From Acidimicrobiaceae bacterium (GTDB lineage: Bacteria; Actinomycetota; Acidimicrobiia; Acidimicrobiales; RAAP-2), in NCBI GenBank assembly GCA_947447225.1, contig CANFJV010000005.1, positions 1 to 47,476 of the forward strand: a stretch of 47,476 nucleotides of DNA, read 5' to 3'. Shown here piece by piece: positions 17,901 to 25,127 of the stretch. Under the pieces are notes generated by a model, which saw nothing but the letters and a program-made list of their open reading frames with translations, ran no database searches and was not told the DNA's origin. Within the stretch, counting starts at the first letter, position 1. Each line of letters begins with the position of its first letter. Made by a program: the position numbers and the translations under genes.

Positions 17901-18180
17901 ACGCTCGATACGTCGGACTTCCCGGTGTTGACACGCCGGCCACGAACGCATCAAAGGCCTGCGGGTGCCGAGGAGCGAGGCCAATGGTCAAGGTAAAGCG
18001 GCGAGAAGCCTTGACTGCCGAGATGCGCTTGGCGTCGGAGGGGAGCTGTGGCGTTGGGGAGAGTCGAACGAGATGTGGACGTTGTGACGAGGTCGCCGCA
18101 CCGGCGACGTCAATCGTCGCCATTGACATCGAAAGCGACGCCGCAAGCAGCAACGGAGTCCACCGAAGGTTTCTCGCCAT
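14959..18180 (-). CDS. Secreted S53 (sedolisin/kumamolisin) serine-carboxyl peptidase with C-terminal propeller-like repeats
   Basis: Extracellular endopeptidase of 1073 residues. Order: signal peptide (1-29, cut after GAA), pro-kumamolisin activation domain (about 38-195, with FTLTIGLAP and SPTYRAFLKPGDY), and the peptidase domain (about 205-585). The catalytic set is complete: Glu296 and Asp300 in EPTLD, oxyanion Asp385 in SGDNG, and Ser504 in GGTSAASP; the calcium-site region GYDLASGLGTP follows near 564-573. A linker domain (590-710) leads to seven ~50-residue units (anchors near 720, 775, 821, 877, 925, 976, 1026; for example AAWTTKDLT, AFSTTDLTA, AWEATDVSA) like those of both neighbours. 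The start lacks a Shine-Dalgarno sequence; TAGCCT lies exactly 6 nt before the ATG. Family members usually act at acid pH. Confidence 0.95.
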   Translation of the reverse strand: MARNLRWTPLLLAASLSMSMATIDVAGAATSSQRPHLVRLSPTPQLPSDAKRISAVKASRRFTLTIGLAPRHPQAFDAFVAGVSTPGSPTYRAFLKPGDYAKRFGPSAASLAPLTKSLEAAGFTVEPLHGARQLLKVAASAKTISAYFHTEMANFTTRNGEHHFSVTSAPRIDSSLRPLISGISGLGSFNTLSPSVTTVRRAAAAIPTCPTATDLATSGYGITTTQLGSAYGLDRYYSAGTTGQGVTVGIYELARYKSADIASYARCYGITPNIVNINVDGGPPAYSPSAPSEATEPTLDIDHVLSVAPGAQLLVYQAPNSTAANPSAPNDLLARIAADDLAQVITTSWGLCESDNPDPGGVNFENGLFKQMAAQGQTFIAASGDNGPADCAGNGSYPTDVADAVDDPASQPYVTGVGATRTTSFTPLVQSAWGRGSLGGGGSGGGLSSVWPRPAWQVVTSTDARVNTSTQRMVPDVSLNGDPRSGVLIYQSDEGGWFPVGGTSAASPLLAAIVALAESSCGKTVGFLNPTLYRSALASPSNFADVTAGSSSVGTGTVFNATTGYDLASGLGTPLAGALDSLCAEAASAKSSSTLIGRPTNVGVTLLSSADLATGDTLTITWPRGMTLPSNPASLVASANGDVSTLTWKSFGTSSSSTTINQMTYTVASPLPAGSLLSVGALAALNATSKVPSSVSVTSSAQRWTVVAAPMATLTGAAAWTTKDLTAANRALTGKATLGGLLAATPSTTQLASVASKVILATGTAPSLSAATLSFTSLPKTSGVFTGPVQFTKVGAVFIVAGVSTTGHVLVARGTSTKTKFTITDLTKSAGLTGATAGALCLSSVGASPTFVASGAIRLTSGRLVIFTATSPLATAFSTTDLTALTGLTISSAPACAGSASGLLLGVRSSAGELFVVSTSGAVVTAQTNVSASTTLGAISTNPISVTVGPLGSAVAVSTTSGHAWIANLVPTSGAWEATDVSAAARSSAILASPVVVSSQARLLVVGWSKLNHLIVLSQSGPSARWNAYDATAAWGLSGVGTMLRGSATTSSTVLSWVTAAGHVTLATTQVAL
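14962..16083 (-). repeat. Seven ~50-codon propeller-like repeats, copy 2 of 3 in the locus
   Basis: C-terminal third of the S53 peptidase gene. Anchor motifs of the form [WF]-x3-D-[LV]-[TS]-A recur at spacings of 46-56 residues. One unit (near residue 775) and one near 925 have lost the Asp, so the array is more divergent than in the neighbouring protein. Confidence 0.6.
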
Positions 18181-18186
18181 AGTCAG

Positions 18187-18192
18187 AGGCTA
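18187..18192 (-). promoter_or_regulatory. -10 box (TAGCCT) of a leaderless transcript for the S53 peptidase
   Basis: Minus-strand TAGCCT, then CTGACT (6 nt), then ATG at 18180. The same hexamer at the same distance precedes the metallophosphoesterase gene at 42549. No -35 consensus is seen. The 141-bp gap to 18322 holds this promoter and, presumably, the divergent one for the CHAP gene. Confidence 0.5.
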
Positions 18193-18321
18193 GGAGAAAA
18201 CTGCTCGACCTCTTTGGTGCCGAGGATTCTGTCTCAGCCATGACTCAGCGAGGCTGCACTGGTAGCGTTACGTCTGGGCGGAGCGTGACGCACCTACGCA
18301 AGGTGACCTCAGGAGAAGAGG

Positions 18322-20148
18322 GTGGAGCGCTCAAGAAGTAGAAGGTCCGCACCATTTGGTCGGATCCTGATGAGTGCAGGAGTCTTGGCCGGCCTCGTTG
18401 CCGGATTTACCGAGCGCGCCTCCGCCGTTGCTCCGAGAGCCACGCCACTTGCCGACGTGGTCGTGTTCACCCCGTCAACCTTGCCGCCAGTTGGCACCAC
18501 GATTGCGACCAATCTCACCCAGTCGTCGGTGTTTCCCGCCGGGTCGACGTCGATGGTGCTTCGCCAAGTCGGGACGAACTTGGTCGTTGCCGCGGTTTCT
18601 CCAACGGGGGCGATTCTCACGGCAAGCGATCCACAACTCGGTGCGCAGCCAAAACCAGCGGCTACGCCGAGTGGACTTGCGTCACTTGCCAATGTCACTG
18701 GACTTTCGAATCTGGTGAGCAATGGGGCAGCAGGAGTTGCCGTTGCAGTGCGCAGTGCAAGCGGAGCGGTGTCACTCGCCACCGCACCTTCAGCAGGCCA
18801 AAGCGGATGGCAATACACCGTGTTGACCTCGGTGGCTGGTGGTCCTGGAATCACTGGAACTCCAGAACTCGGCCGCAGTGCTGATGGACGCTATGAGATT
18901 TTCGGCACCTCTGGCGCCGGCCATGTCATTGAGTGGACGAACGACGGACGCTTTGGTCGAACCTGGAACGCCTATGACCTCTCTGCAATCACCGGCATCG
19001 GGCCGGTGTCGATGACGCCGCAGCTTGCCGCCGCGAGTAGCGATGGCGAGATCCAAGGCGTGTTGGTTGAAACCGCCACGCGGCAGCTCATTTTGCTCAT
19101 TGATGACAACTCGACCTACACCTTGTGGCGTCAAATCCCCTTGACACTTCCCGCTGGTGTGGTGCCCGCTGGTGCTCCGCAAATGGTGACCTCAGGAACT
19201 GGGCTCATGCTCGGCGTGACGACCACCACCGGAGCACTTGTTGCCACGGCTCCGAGCGTGCTTGGTCCATGGGTCTTTACGGATTTGGCTCCGGCACTGA
19301 CTAAGGCAAAGCAACTCGTCGCGCCAAATTCTGGGATTGCGCTGTCGCCAACGACTGCCTACATGCGTTCAACCGCAGGGGACCTGTTGTCGTTGTCGAA
19401 CTTCGCTTCAGCAACGACGGTGACGGTGTCGAATGTGAGCGCTGCCGTTGGTGTTGGAGAGCGCATTTCGAGTGATCCGGTGTTGTCGATGACCTCGAAC
19501 GGACCAGCACTTGTGGCCGCTGATGGCGGGTCAATTCCACTGGTCGCGAAGATCGTGTCGCTGGCAAGAAGCCTCGACCAAAATCATGCTGCGGTGGTTG
19601 AGACGCCACTCAATACCAACTGCAACCCCTATTCGGGCTATTTCGGCCGGGGCAGCACCTGGGCCTGCCCAAAGGGCATGGGAGCAGAAGAGTGGTGCTC
19701 GGACTTTGCCAACTGGGTATGGGCACGATCTGGCGCACAGGTTGCAGGGATCACTGGTTATAGCTACACCTTTGTCACCGCCGGTATGCGTCTTGGCACC
19801 TTTAAACCTGGTGCGACCAATAATCCAAAGCCTGGCGATGCCGTGGTGTGGGGTGTGGCTGCCACCGGCGTTGGCAACCATGTAGGTCTCGTTGTTGCGG
19901 TCAAGGGCAATCTCATTGATGTGGTCGCTGGAAATGCCGGTCCGGTCACGCCACAGGGCTACAACGTGAAGGTGTGGGAATCAGGCTTCTTCGACCCAGC
20001 TACCAGTCACGACACGCCAACCGACGGCATTGTTGGCTACGTCACCCCAATTGCCATTGGCCAAGGTGCTCGCATTGCTCCGCCAATCGCGCAGCCGGTA
20101 TCTGCCAGTGAGGCAGCCAAGATTGCCGCCCAAGACCACGGTCGTTAA
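18322..20148 (+). CDS. Secreted CHAP-domain cell-wall hydrolase with propeller-like N-terminal region
   Basis: Probable peptidoglycan amidase or endopeptidase of 608 residues. A signal peptide (about 1-37, hydrophobic LMSAGVLAGLVAGF core) leads to about seven propeller-like units (anchors near 60, 118, 163, 215, 269, 317, 366; the clearest are TWNAYDLSAITG and PWVFTDLAP), and a C-terminal CHAP domain (about 430-580). The catalytic Cys459 sits in AEEWCSDFANWVW, His520 in GNHVGLV and the third polar residue in VAGNAG. GTG at 18322 has AGGAG 6 nt upstream, unlike its leaderless neighbour. It diverges from the S53 peptidase gene and shares its repeat type, so the three genes form one locus. Substrate could be the cell's own wall or other bacteria; sequence alone does not tell. 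Confidence 0.9.
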   Translation: MERSRSRRSAPFGRILMSAGVLAGLVAGFTERASAVAPRATPLADVVVFTPSTLPPVGTTIATNLTQSSVFPAGSTSMVLRQVGTNLVVAAVSPTGAILTASDPQLGAQPKPAATPSGLASLANVTGLSNLVSNGAAGVAVAVRSASGAVSLATAPSAGQSGWQYTVLTSVAGGPGITGTPELGRSADGRYEIFGTSGAGHVIEWTNDGRFGRTWNAYDLSAITGIGPVSMTPQLAAASSDGEIQGVLVETATRQLILLIDDNSTYTLWRQIPLTLPAGVVPAGAPQMVTSGTGLMLGVTTTTGALVATAPSVLGPWVFTDLAPALTKAKQLVAPNSGIALSPTTAYMRSTAGDLLSLSNFASATTVTVSNVSAAVGVGERISSDPVLSMTSNGPALVAADGGSIPLVAKIVSLARSLDQNHAAVVETPLNTNCNPYSGYFGRGSTWACPKGMGAEEWCSDFANWVWARSGAQVAGITGYSYTFVTAGMRLGTFKPGATNNPKPGDAVVWGVAATGVGNHVGLVVAVKGNLIDVVAGNAGPVTPQGYNVKVWESGFFDPATSHDTPTDGIVGYVTPIAIGQGARIAPPIAQPVSASEAAKIAAQDHGR

Positions 20149-20149
20149 T

Positions 20150-20641
20150 TCACGAACGCAACGAGGGATAGCGCTTTGACAGGTCGCCGCATTCTTCGCA
20201 GACCGAAGCCGGGATAAGACCCACCCGCATGAGGAGGGCAAAGCCCTTGCAGCCGAGGCACAAGCCAAAGGCTGATTCCAAAAAGGCGGCAAGTGCCAAC
20301 GGAAGCAGAATCCACCGTGCCGCACCCCATGAGGCAAACGCCCACGTAAGAACGACGCCCAGTGAAAATGCCAAGCCAATGGCTTGGGCAAAACGCTTCG
20401 GTGGCCCAGGCGTGAGAACGGGTGCCGAGAATCGTGGCGCAATCACTTTGGTGGCAAATAGACCAAGTGGCGAAAGTTTCGGCCCAGTTGCAACTCGGGC
20501 CGCAAAGCCAAGTGTCAACACAATGGCGCCGACTTCGATATTGGTGAAGAAGGTAAGGAGTGACAGCAAAACGACGCCGGCTGCAACCGTGCGGGCCGCA
20601 TGCTCGTCAACGGGATTCGGGAAGGAGAAGAACGACGCCAT
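20150..20641 (-). CDS. DUF4395 family membrane protein
   Basis: Integral membrane protein of 163 residues, of a family without assigned function. The typical start FSFPNPVDEHAARTVA is followed by about four hydrophobic segments (20-50 and 85-125). Two cysteine pairs, CLGC near 128 and CEEC near 148, are characteristic and hint at metal or redox chemistry; members are often found with rhodanese or thioredoxin-type genes. Here the neighbour is a TauE/SafE exporter, 27 bp upstream in the same direction, which also suggests sulfur metabolism (inference). TAGGCT lies 7 nt before the ATG. It converges with the CHAP gene, 1 bp between stops. Confidence 0.85.
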   Translation of the reverse strand: MASFFSFPNPVDEHAARTVAAGVVLLSLLTFFTNIEVGAIVLTLGFAARVATGPKLSPLGLFATKVIAPRFSAPVLTPGPPKRFAQAIGLAFSLGVVLTWAFASWGAARWILLPLALAAFLESAFGLCLGCKGFALLMRVGLIPASVCEECGDLSKRYPSLRS

Positions 20642-20648
20642 GGTTTCC

Positions 20649-20654
20649 AGCCTA
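20649..20654 (-). promoter_or_regulatory. -10 box (TAGGCT) of a leaderless transcript
   Basis: TAGGCT, GGAAACC (7 nt), then ATG at 20641. It lies between the TauE stop and the DUF4395 start. The identical hexamer with the same 7-nt spacing occurs before the phnY-like gene at 41029. Confidence 0.45.
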
Positions 20655-20668
20655 GTGAAGGCTGCGAC

Positions 20669-21451
20669 TTAGGCCTTTGCGGCGAGGACTGCCGTGGTGA
20701 TCACGCCAATGGCGACGACGGTGACCCTCAGCCAAATGGTCGGGAGGCGCTTAGCCAAATGCGCACCGACGTAGCCACCAACGAGACTTCCTGGAGCAAG
20801 ACAGGCGACTGCAACCCAATTTGGCGTGCCGCGGAGCAAGAAAATCAACGCAGCCAAGGCATTGACCATGATCGACAACACCGAGCGAAGTCCCGATGAC
20901 TCCGCCAACGAGATCGGCAAGGTCAGGCCAAACACGACGAGCAACATGATGCCCATGCCGGCGCCGAAATAACCGCCATACAGCGAGGTCACGGTGACGC
21001 CAACGACGACCGCCACTCGGTGTTCGACCTTGGTCGAGGCTCGACCCATGGCCTTGGCCAGCAGTGGCTGAAGGGCAAAGAGCAGGGTTGCGAGTCCAAC
21101 GAGGACCACAACAAGCACGTTGAACACTGCCGGCGAGGTGGTGAGCAACAGCGCAGCGCCGACAATGCCGCCACCGACGGCTGGGACAATGAGGCGTCGC
21201 AGTTGATGGCGCTGTTGGGAAATCTCTTGGCGAAAGCCATGAATAGAAGTGAGATAGCCCGGCAAGATGCCAATGGTCGATGAGATATTGGCAGTGATGG
21301 GTGAAATCCCAAGGGCAAGCAAGGTGGGAAATGACAACATGGTGCCGCCGCCGGCTACCCCATTGAACAGCCCCGCGCCGAAGCCCGCGGCGACGACGGC
21401 GGCAATGAAAGAAAGACCAACTCCGTGGTGCGCAGTTGCCGTTGCGAGCAT
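20669..21451 (-). CDS. TauE/SafE-family sulfite/anion exporter
   Basis: Permease of 260 residues with about eight hydrophobic spans, in two similar halves as usual for the family. The N-terminal GFGAGLFNGVAGGGTMLSFP and the second-half GGYFGAGMGIMLL are the family's paired glycine-rich motifs; the C-terminal GSLVGGYVGAHLAKRLP segment is also typical. Members export sulfite, sulfoacetate or related anions, or import others; the substrate here is unknown. TAGCAT lies 6 nt before the ATG and there is no Shine-Dalgarno sequence. DUF4395 follows. Confidence 0.9.
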   Translation of the reverse strand: MLATATAHHGVGLSFIAAVVAAGFGAGLFNGVAGGGTMLSFPTLLALGISPITANISSTIGILPGYLTSIHGFRQEISQQRHQLRRLIVPAVGGGIVGAALLLTTSPAVFNVLVVVLVGLATLLFALQPLLAKAMGRASTKVEHRVAVVVGVTVTSLYGGYFGAGMGIMLLVVFGLTLPISLAESSGLRSVLSIMVNALAALIFLLRGTPNWVAVACLAPGSLVGGYVGAHLAKRLPTIWLRVTVVAIGVITTAVLAAKA

Positions 21452-21457
21452 TGGCTG

Positions 21458-21463
21458 ATGCTA
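21458..21463 (-). promoter_or_regulatory. -10 box (TAGCAT) of a leaderless transcript for the exporter
   Basis: TAGCAT, CAGCCA (6 nt), then ATG at 21451 on the minus strand. The intergenic region to the divergent EthD gene is 80 bp. Confidence 0.45.
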
Positions 21464-21531
21464 GGCGAAGCGCACGTTTGGCCCTCCACAAGGCAGGTAG
21501 GTTTAAGAACCACGTGTTGGAGGAGGAAGCC

Positions 21532-21879
21532 ATGGTTCGTTTGACCTGCATGCTGCGACGGAAAGCCGGAATGACTCGTGAGGAGTTCCATGATCACTGG
21601 ATCAATGTTCACGGCCCACTGATTGCCCGCTCAAAGTCCGGCTCGTATGTGCTGCGCTACGAACAGCACCCCCGCACCAACTACCCAGAGGTCGATGACG
21701 GCGGCTTTGATGGTGTGACCGTGCAGTGGTTCGCCACGATGGCCGACTACGAAGCATCACTCATGGCCGAGGACTTCGGCGAAATGTGGGCCGACATTGA
21801 GTCCTTCCTCGATACCTCGCAACTCCACTTTGTGCTGACTGAAGAGCCACGGCTTGTCATTGACAAGGTTGCCGACTGA
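21532..21879 (+). CDS. EthD-domain protein
   Basis: Small dimeric alpha/beta-barrel (ferredoxin-like) protein of 115 residues. The start MVRLTCMLRRKAGMTREEF and the HDHWINVHGPL motif are typical of EthD, a family found beside oxygenases and in polyketide or degradation pathways with mostly unknown chemistry. Strong GGAGGAGGAA precedes the ATG at 21532. The Nudix gene starts 2 bp after its stop, so the two are almost certainly co-translated. No cytochrome P450 or ferredoxin gene, the classic Eth partners, is nearby. Confidence 0.85.
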   Translation: MVRLTCMLRRKAGMTREEFHDHWINVHGPLIARSKSGSYVLRYEQHPRTNYPEVDDGGFDGVTVQWFATMADYEASLMAEDFGEMWADIESFLDTSQLHFVLTEEPRLVIDKVAD

Positions 21880-21881
21880 AC

Positions 21882-22421
21882 GTGGCCTTCATCACGCAGT
21901 CCGAACCGCACCTGCCTGGTGGGCCACCTGATCAGTTGTGGCACATGGCCTCGTCTCGTCATGTGACAGAAGACCCACTGTTTGCCGAAGGCATCACGGT
22001 GTGGTCAGCCGGTGGCCTCGTGTGGCGAAGAAGCGATGAGGGTGTGGTCGAAGTCGTCGTGTGTTACCGCCCCTACCGGGTTGACTGGTCCTTCCCAAAG
22101 GGCAAGTTGCAAGGGGCAGAAACCTTTGAAGAAGCTGCCATTCGCGAAGTCTTCGAAGAGACGGGACTGCACTGCAAACTCGGCACCTATGTCGGATTTG
22201 TCAACTATGTCGACCGCAAAGATCGCCCAAAGGTCGTTATCTACTGGTTGATGGAGATGACCGGTGGTGCGTTCGCCGCCAACGACGAAGTATCTGAGCT
22301 TCGTTGGGTGAGCGTTGATGAGGCGCGTCAACTCGTCACCTATGACCGCGACCGATCAGTGTTGCAACTGTTCAGTCGGTTGGACGAGGTTCAACCGCTC
22401 GTCTCGTCGCCGGCCAAGTAA
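21882..22421 (+). CDS. Nudix hydrolase
   Basis: Hydrolase of a nucleoside diphosphate linked to another moiety, 179 residues. The Nudix box is complete, running from GKLQGAETFEEAAIREV to FEETGL, matching Gx5Ex7REuxEExGu. The PYRVDWSFPKGK lead-in resembles the MutT1 type of Actinobacteria, which removes oxidised or dinucleoside polyphosphates, but the C-terminal histidine-phosphatase domain of full MutT1 is absent. GTG at 21882 keeps an N-terminal extension; an internal ATG about 21 codons on is possible. Its 3' end overlaps the convergent ABC ATPase gene by 31 bp. Confidence 0.9.
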   Translation: MAFITQSEPHLPGGPPDQLWHMASSRHVTEDPLFAEGITVWSAGGLVWRRSDEGVVEVVVCYRPYRVDWSFPKGKLQGAETFEEAAIREVFEETGLHCKLGTYVGFVNYVDRKDRPKVVIYWLMEMTGGAFAANDEVSELRWVSVDEARQLVTYDRDRSVLQLFSRLDEVQPLVSSPAK

Positions 22422-23143
22422 CGACGCAAAAACGCGGCTGTTCTTGGGTCGCGTGGGGCGACGAGGACTTCACGTGGTGGTCCAGATTCAACAATACGAC
22501 CGGCTTCTAAGAACACCACGGTGGTTGCCACATCTCGAGCGAATTCAATTTCGTGAGTGGCGAGCAGCATGGGCATCCCCGAGGCGGCGAGTTCACGCAC
22601 GAGGTCCAACACCTCTGCCACAAGTGCTGGGTCAAGGGCACTCGTGATTTCATCAAGCAACAACAGTCGTGGATCCATGGCGAGTGCTCGAAGGATGGCA
22701 ACACGTTGCTGCTGACCACCAGACAGTCGATCAGGAAAGTCATTCGCCTTTTCGGCCAAACCAAAGCGCTCGAGCAGCTCAAGCGCTTTTCGTTCGGCTG
22801 CGTGTTTTGAGACCTTGAGCGCACGGCGAGGTCCCATTGTGATGTTGTCGAGCACGGTTCGGTGCGGGAAGAGATTGAAACTCTGGAAGACAATGCCCAC
22901 TTCGCGACGAACAAGTTCGCCGCGAACCTCGTCGCCACCAAGGTCAACGCCGAACAGTGAAATCGTGCCGCTCGTAGCTGGTTCAAGCAGATTGCAGCAG
23001 CGAAGCAAGGTGGATTTTCCTGAACCAGATGCACCAATGAGGCACACCACTTCATGGGCCTCAACGCGAAGTGAGACACCGTCAAGGACGAGGTTGTCGC
23101 CGAAGGACTTGGTGAGATTGTTGAGTTCCAACACCGCGGTCAT
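22391..23143 (-). CDS. Polar amino acid ABC transporter, ATP-binding protein
   Basis: Cytoplasmic ATPase of a GlnQ/HisP-type importer, 250 residues. Walker A GASGSGKST (37-45), Q-loop in VFQSFNLFPH, signature LSGGQQQR, Walker B LLLLDEITSALDP and the H-loop in LLATHEIEFA are all present. It is last in the operon SBP-permease-ATPase; its ATG overlaps the permease stop by 4 bp. Walker B has DEITSALD where most family members have DEPTSALD, a conservative change. No second permease gene exists, so a homodimeric membrane part is likely. Confidence 0.95.
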   Translation of the reverse strand: MTAVLELNNLTKSFGDNLVLDGVSLRVEAHEVVCLIGASGSGKSTLLRCCNLLEPATSGTISLFGVDLGGDEVRGELVRREVGIVFQSFNLFPHRTVLDNITMGPRRALKVSKHAAERKALELLERFGLAEKANDFPDRLSGGQQQRVAILRALAMDPRLLLLDEITSALDPALVAEVLDLVRELAASGMPMLLATHEIEFARDVATTVVFLEAGRIVESGPPREVLVAPRDPRTAAFLRRYLAGDETSG

Positions 23144-24045
23144 GACTGGCTCCCGGCAAGTCGAGCCCGCATGTCATTGGCTTGGAGCCGGTCGGCCACT
23201 CGAGTGAGGGGCACACAGATGGACAAGAACAACAAGCCCGCCACGGCGTAGCTCGAGTCATTAAAGAACACGCCTTGATTGATCTGGGCTGCCTTCAGCA
23301 GTTCAATAACCCCTGCACCAATGCCAATGATGGCGGTGTCTTTTTGGAGCGAAACAAAGTCATTAATGAGCGGCGCCACCACAATGCGAAGGGCTTGGGG
23401 GATCGTGACAAATCGCAGTAGTTGTAATTCAGACAGGCCAATGGCTCGACCGGCAAGAAACTGGGAGAACGGCACGGACTGCACCCCAGCTCGGTAGACC
23501 TCCGACACATACGCGCCATAGCAAAACACGAGACAGAACAGTCCGTATTGAAACCACGTTCGCGACGAGATGAAGGGAATGCCGAGGATGGGAAAGCCGA
23601 AGTAGACGGCCAACACCACCAAAATGAGTGGGACGCCTCGGGCAAAGTCGACGTAGACCGTGAGCGCTGCTCGCGGGCCAGCAAGTAGTGGTGATTTCGT
23701 ATTGCGAACAAGCGCGACAGGAAGCGCAAGAAGCAGCACCAAGGGCTCTGCCACGACGCACAACAGCACGTTTTTGAGGAATGCCTGCCACATGGGGGTG
23801 ATGTTGTGGGAAGGATCGCCAAGCAAGGCGATCTTCATGTAGTGCGGGTTAAGGAAGGTGTGGGCAAAGACTCGTGCCCCAGGTGACAGAACGAAGATAA
23901 GCACCACAAGGAAAAACAACACCGCCACTGATGCAAGTGAAAGTAGGCGAGGCCGAGTTCTCGTTACTCGCCACAACACCCCCCGAGGCTTTGTGAGCCT
24001 TGGAGGGTGTTGGTTGGCGACCTTGGTCGTTCGAGGTTCGTCCAC
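23140..24045 (-). CDS. Polar amino acid ABC transporter, permease
   Basis: Membrane subunit of 301 residues in the HisM/GlnP class. A ~40-residue charged N-terminal extension precedes a first hydrophobic span (about 38-58), a loop, and four further spans. The EAA loop lies at GRAIGLSELQLLRFVTIPQAL near residues 200-220, the ATPase contact. The C-terminal region VSLQKDTAIIGIGAGVIELL is typical of the class. It starts 3 bp after the binding-protein stop region and overlaps the ATPase gene. The periplasmic-side loop after span 1 is longer than usual. Confidence 0.92.
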   Translation of the reverse strand: MDEPRTTKVANQHPPRLTKPRGVLWRVTRTRPRLLSLASVAVLFFLVVLIFVLSPGARVFAHTFLNPHYMKIALLGDPSHNITPMWQAFLKNVLLCVVAEPLVLLLALPVALVRNTKSPLLAGPRAALTVYVDFARGVPLILVVLAVYFGFPILGIPFISSRTWFQYGLFCLVFCYGAYVSEVYRAGVQSVPFSQFLAGRAIGLSELQLLRFVTIPQALRIVVAPLINDFVSLQKDTAIIGIGAGVIELLKAAQINQGVFFNDSSYAVAGLLFLSICVPLTRVADRLQANDMRARLAGSQS

Positions 24046-24048
24046 GAA

Positions 24049-24930
24049 CTACGGCTTGATCTTTGCGACCTTGTTGTAGATGCCGAGGTACTTGGCCTGC
24101 AGCGTCTTCAGGGTCTTCTTTGCGTTCAACTGGTCAATACCGAGGTTGACGCAAGCAACCAGTGGGCTGTCCTTTTGGAACAGTGCACCAAAGTGCTCAC
24201 CAGTCGTTGGGAACTGACCAACTTGAGTTGCGGTTCCTTTCTTGAACTCGCCGCTCCAGTCAGAAGCCATGTACTGACCCGTTGGGGTGTCGACCACAAT
24301 GGCGTCAATCTGCTTGGCCTTGAGTGCCAGCACGGCGTCTTCCAAGGTGTTGTAGACGCTTGGGGTCTTTGTCGGCTTCAAGTTGTTCACGATGTAGTCG
24401 TAACCGGTCGTGCCGATTTGGTCACCATAGCGGTAGGTCTTCAAGTCTGCCGAGGTGTGGTGCTTCACAATACGGTTGGACTTGAGCGCAATGATCGACT
24501 GCGTGACGTCGTAGTAGCTCTTCGAGAAAGACACCACCTGCGCACGAGCATCGGTGTAGGAAACCTCGTTCAAGTCAAAGTCAAAGGCCTTTGGCCCTGG
24601 CTGGTAGGAGGAGTCAAAAGGAACGGTGACCCACTTGACCTGCTTGGCCGTGAAACCAAGTTCGGTGGCAAGTGCGTAGGCAAAGGCGGATTCATAGCCC
24701 TTGCCATTGGTTGGCTTGTTGTTGGAGAACCATGGTTCATAGACCGGGTTGTCCGTGGCAATCGTGAGCGTCTTTGACGCGTGCAGTGACGAGGCATGAG
24801 CCGTCACGCACGCAGCAGCTGCTGATGGCGCCTTGGCCGGGGCCTTGGTCGCAGCGTTGGCAACACTGCCCGAAACGAGCAGTGATCCAGCTAGTGAAGC
24901 GCTGGCCAAAAGAGTGTGAAGTTTCCGCAT
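24049..24930 (-). CDS. Polar amino acid ABC transporter, substrate-binding protein
   Basis: Exported solute-binding protein (SBP_bac_3 family), 293 residues. Signal peptide MRKLHTLLASASLAGSLLVSG, probably cut after NAA, then an Ala/Lys/Pro-rich linker and the binding domain. Visible family elements: TLTIATDNPVYEPW, GYESAFAYALATELGF, the domain-crossing FDFDLNEVSYTDAR, and QIDAIVVDTPTGQY. There is no lipobox cysteine at the expected place. ATG at 24930 is preferred (GGAG 5 nt upstream) over the TTG four codons earlier. It is first in the transporter operon, with the 197-bp upstream gap holding its promoter and the livJ terminator on the far side. Likely ligand: a polar amino acid, not resolvable from sequence. 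Confidence 0.93.
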   Translation of the reverse strand: MRKLHTLLASASLAGSLLVSGSVANAATKAPAKAPSAAAACVTAHASSLHASKTLTIATDNPVYEPWFSNNKPTNGKGYESAFAYALATELGFTAKQVKWVTVPFDSSYQPGPKAFDFDLNEVSYTDARAQVVSFSKSYYDVTQSIIALKSNRIVKHHTSADLKTYRYGDQIGTTGYDYIVNNLKPTKTPSVYNTLEDAVLALKAKQIDAIVVDTPTGQYMASDWSGEFKKGTATQVGQFPTTGEHFGALFQKDSPLVACVNLGIDQLNAKKTLKTLQAKYLGIYNKVAKIKP

Positions 24931-25071
24931 GTGAGTCTCCAAATCGTGAAACGGTGCGATGTCAGGTTACTGCCCAATGCTGATCGAAACGTCCGCGCCC
25001 TGCAAAAGTCTCGATGGCAGGGTGCTCGCTCGCCGTACGCGCGCCCAGTGTGCACCATCGTTCGTGATGCA

Positions 25072-25105
25072 AAGAACCCCCGCCGGTTTCCCGGCGGGGG
25101 TTCTT
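25072..25105 (-). terminator. Strong intrinsic terminator after livJ
   Basis: Perfect 15-bp stem AAGAACCCCCGCCGG (72-86 of this hundred) with CCGGCGGGGGTTCTT and a 4-nt loop. It lies 22 bp beyond the livJ stop; on the minus strand it ends TTCTTTG, a short U-rich run. It is the only textbook terminator I find in the window. Confidence 0.9.
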
Positions 25106-25127
25106 GAGCGTTACTGCTGCCGTGGAA

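Noticed and set aside
23140-24930. Frameshifted second permease in the polar amino-acid operon
   Set aside because: All three genes are complete and nearly abutting; there is no room for another permease.
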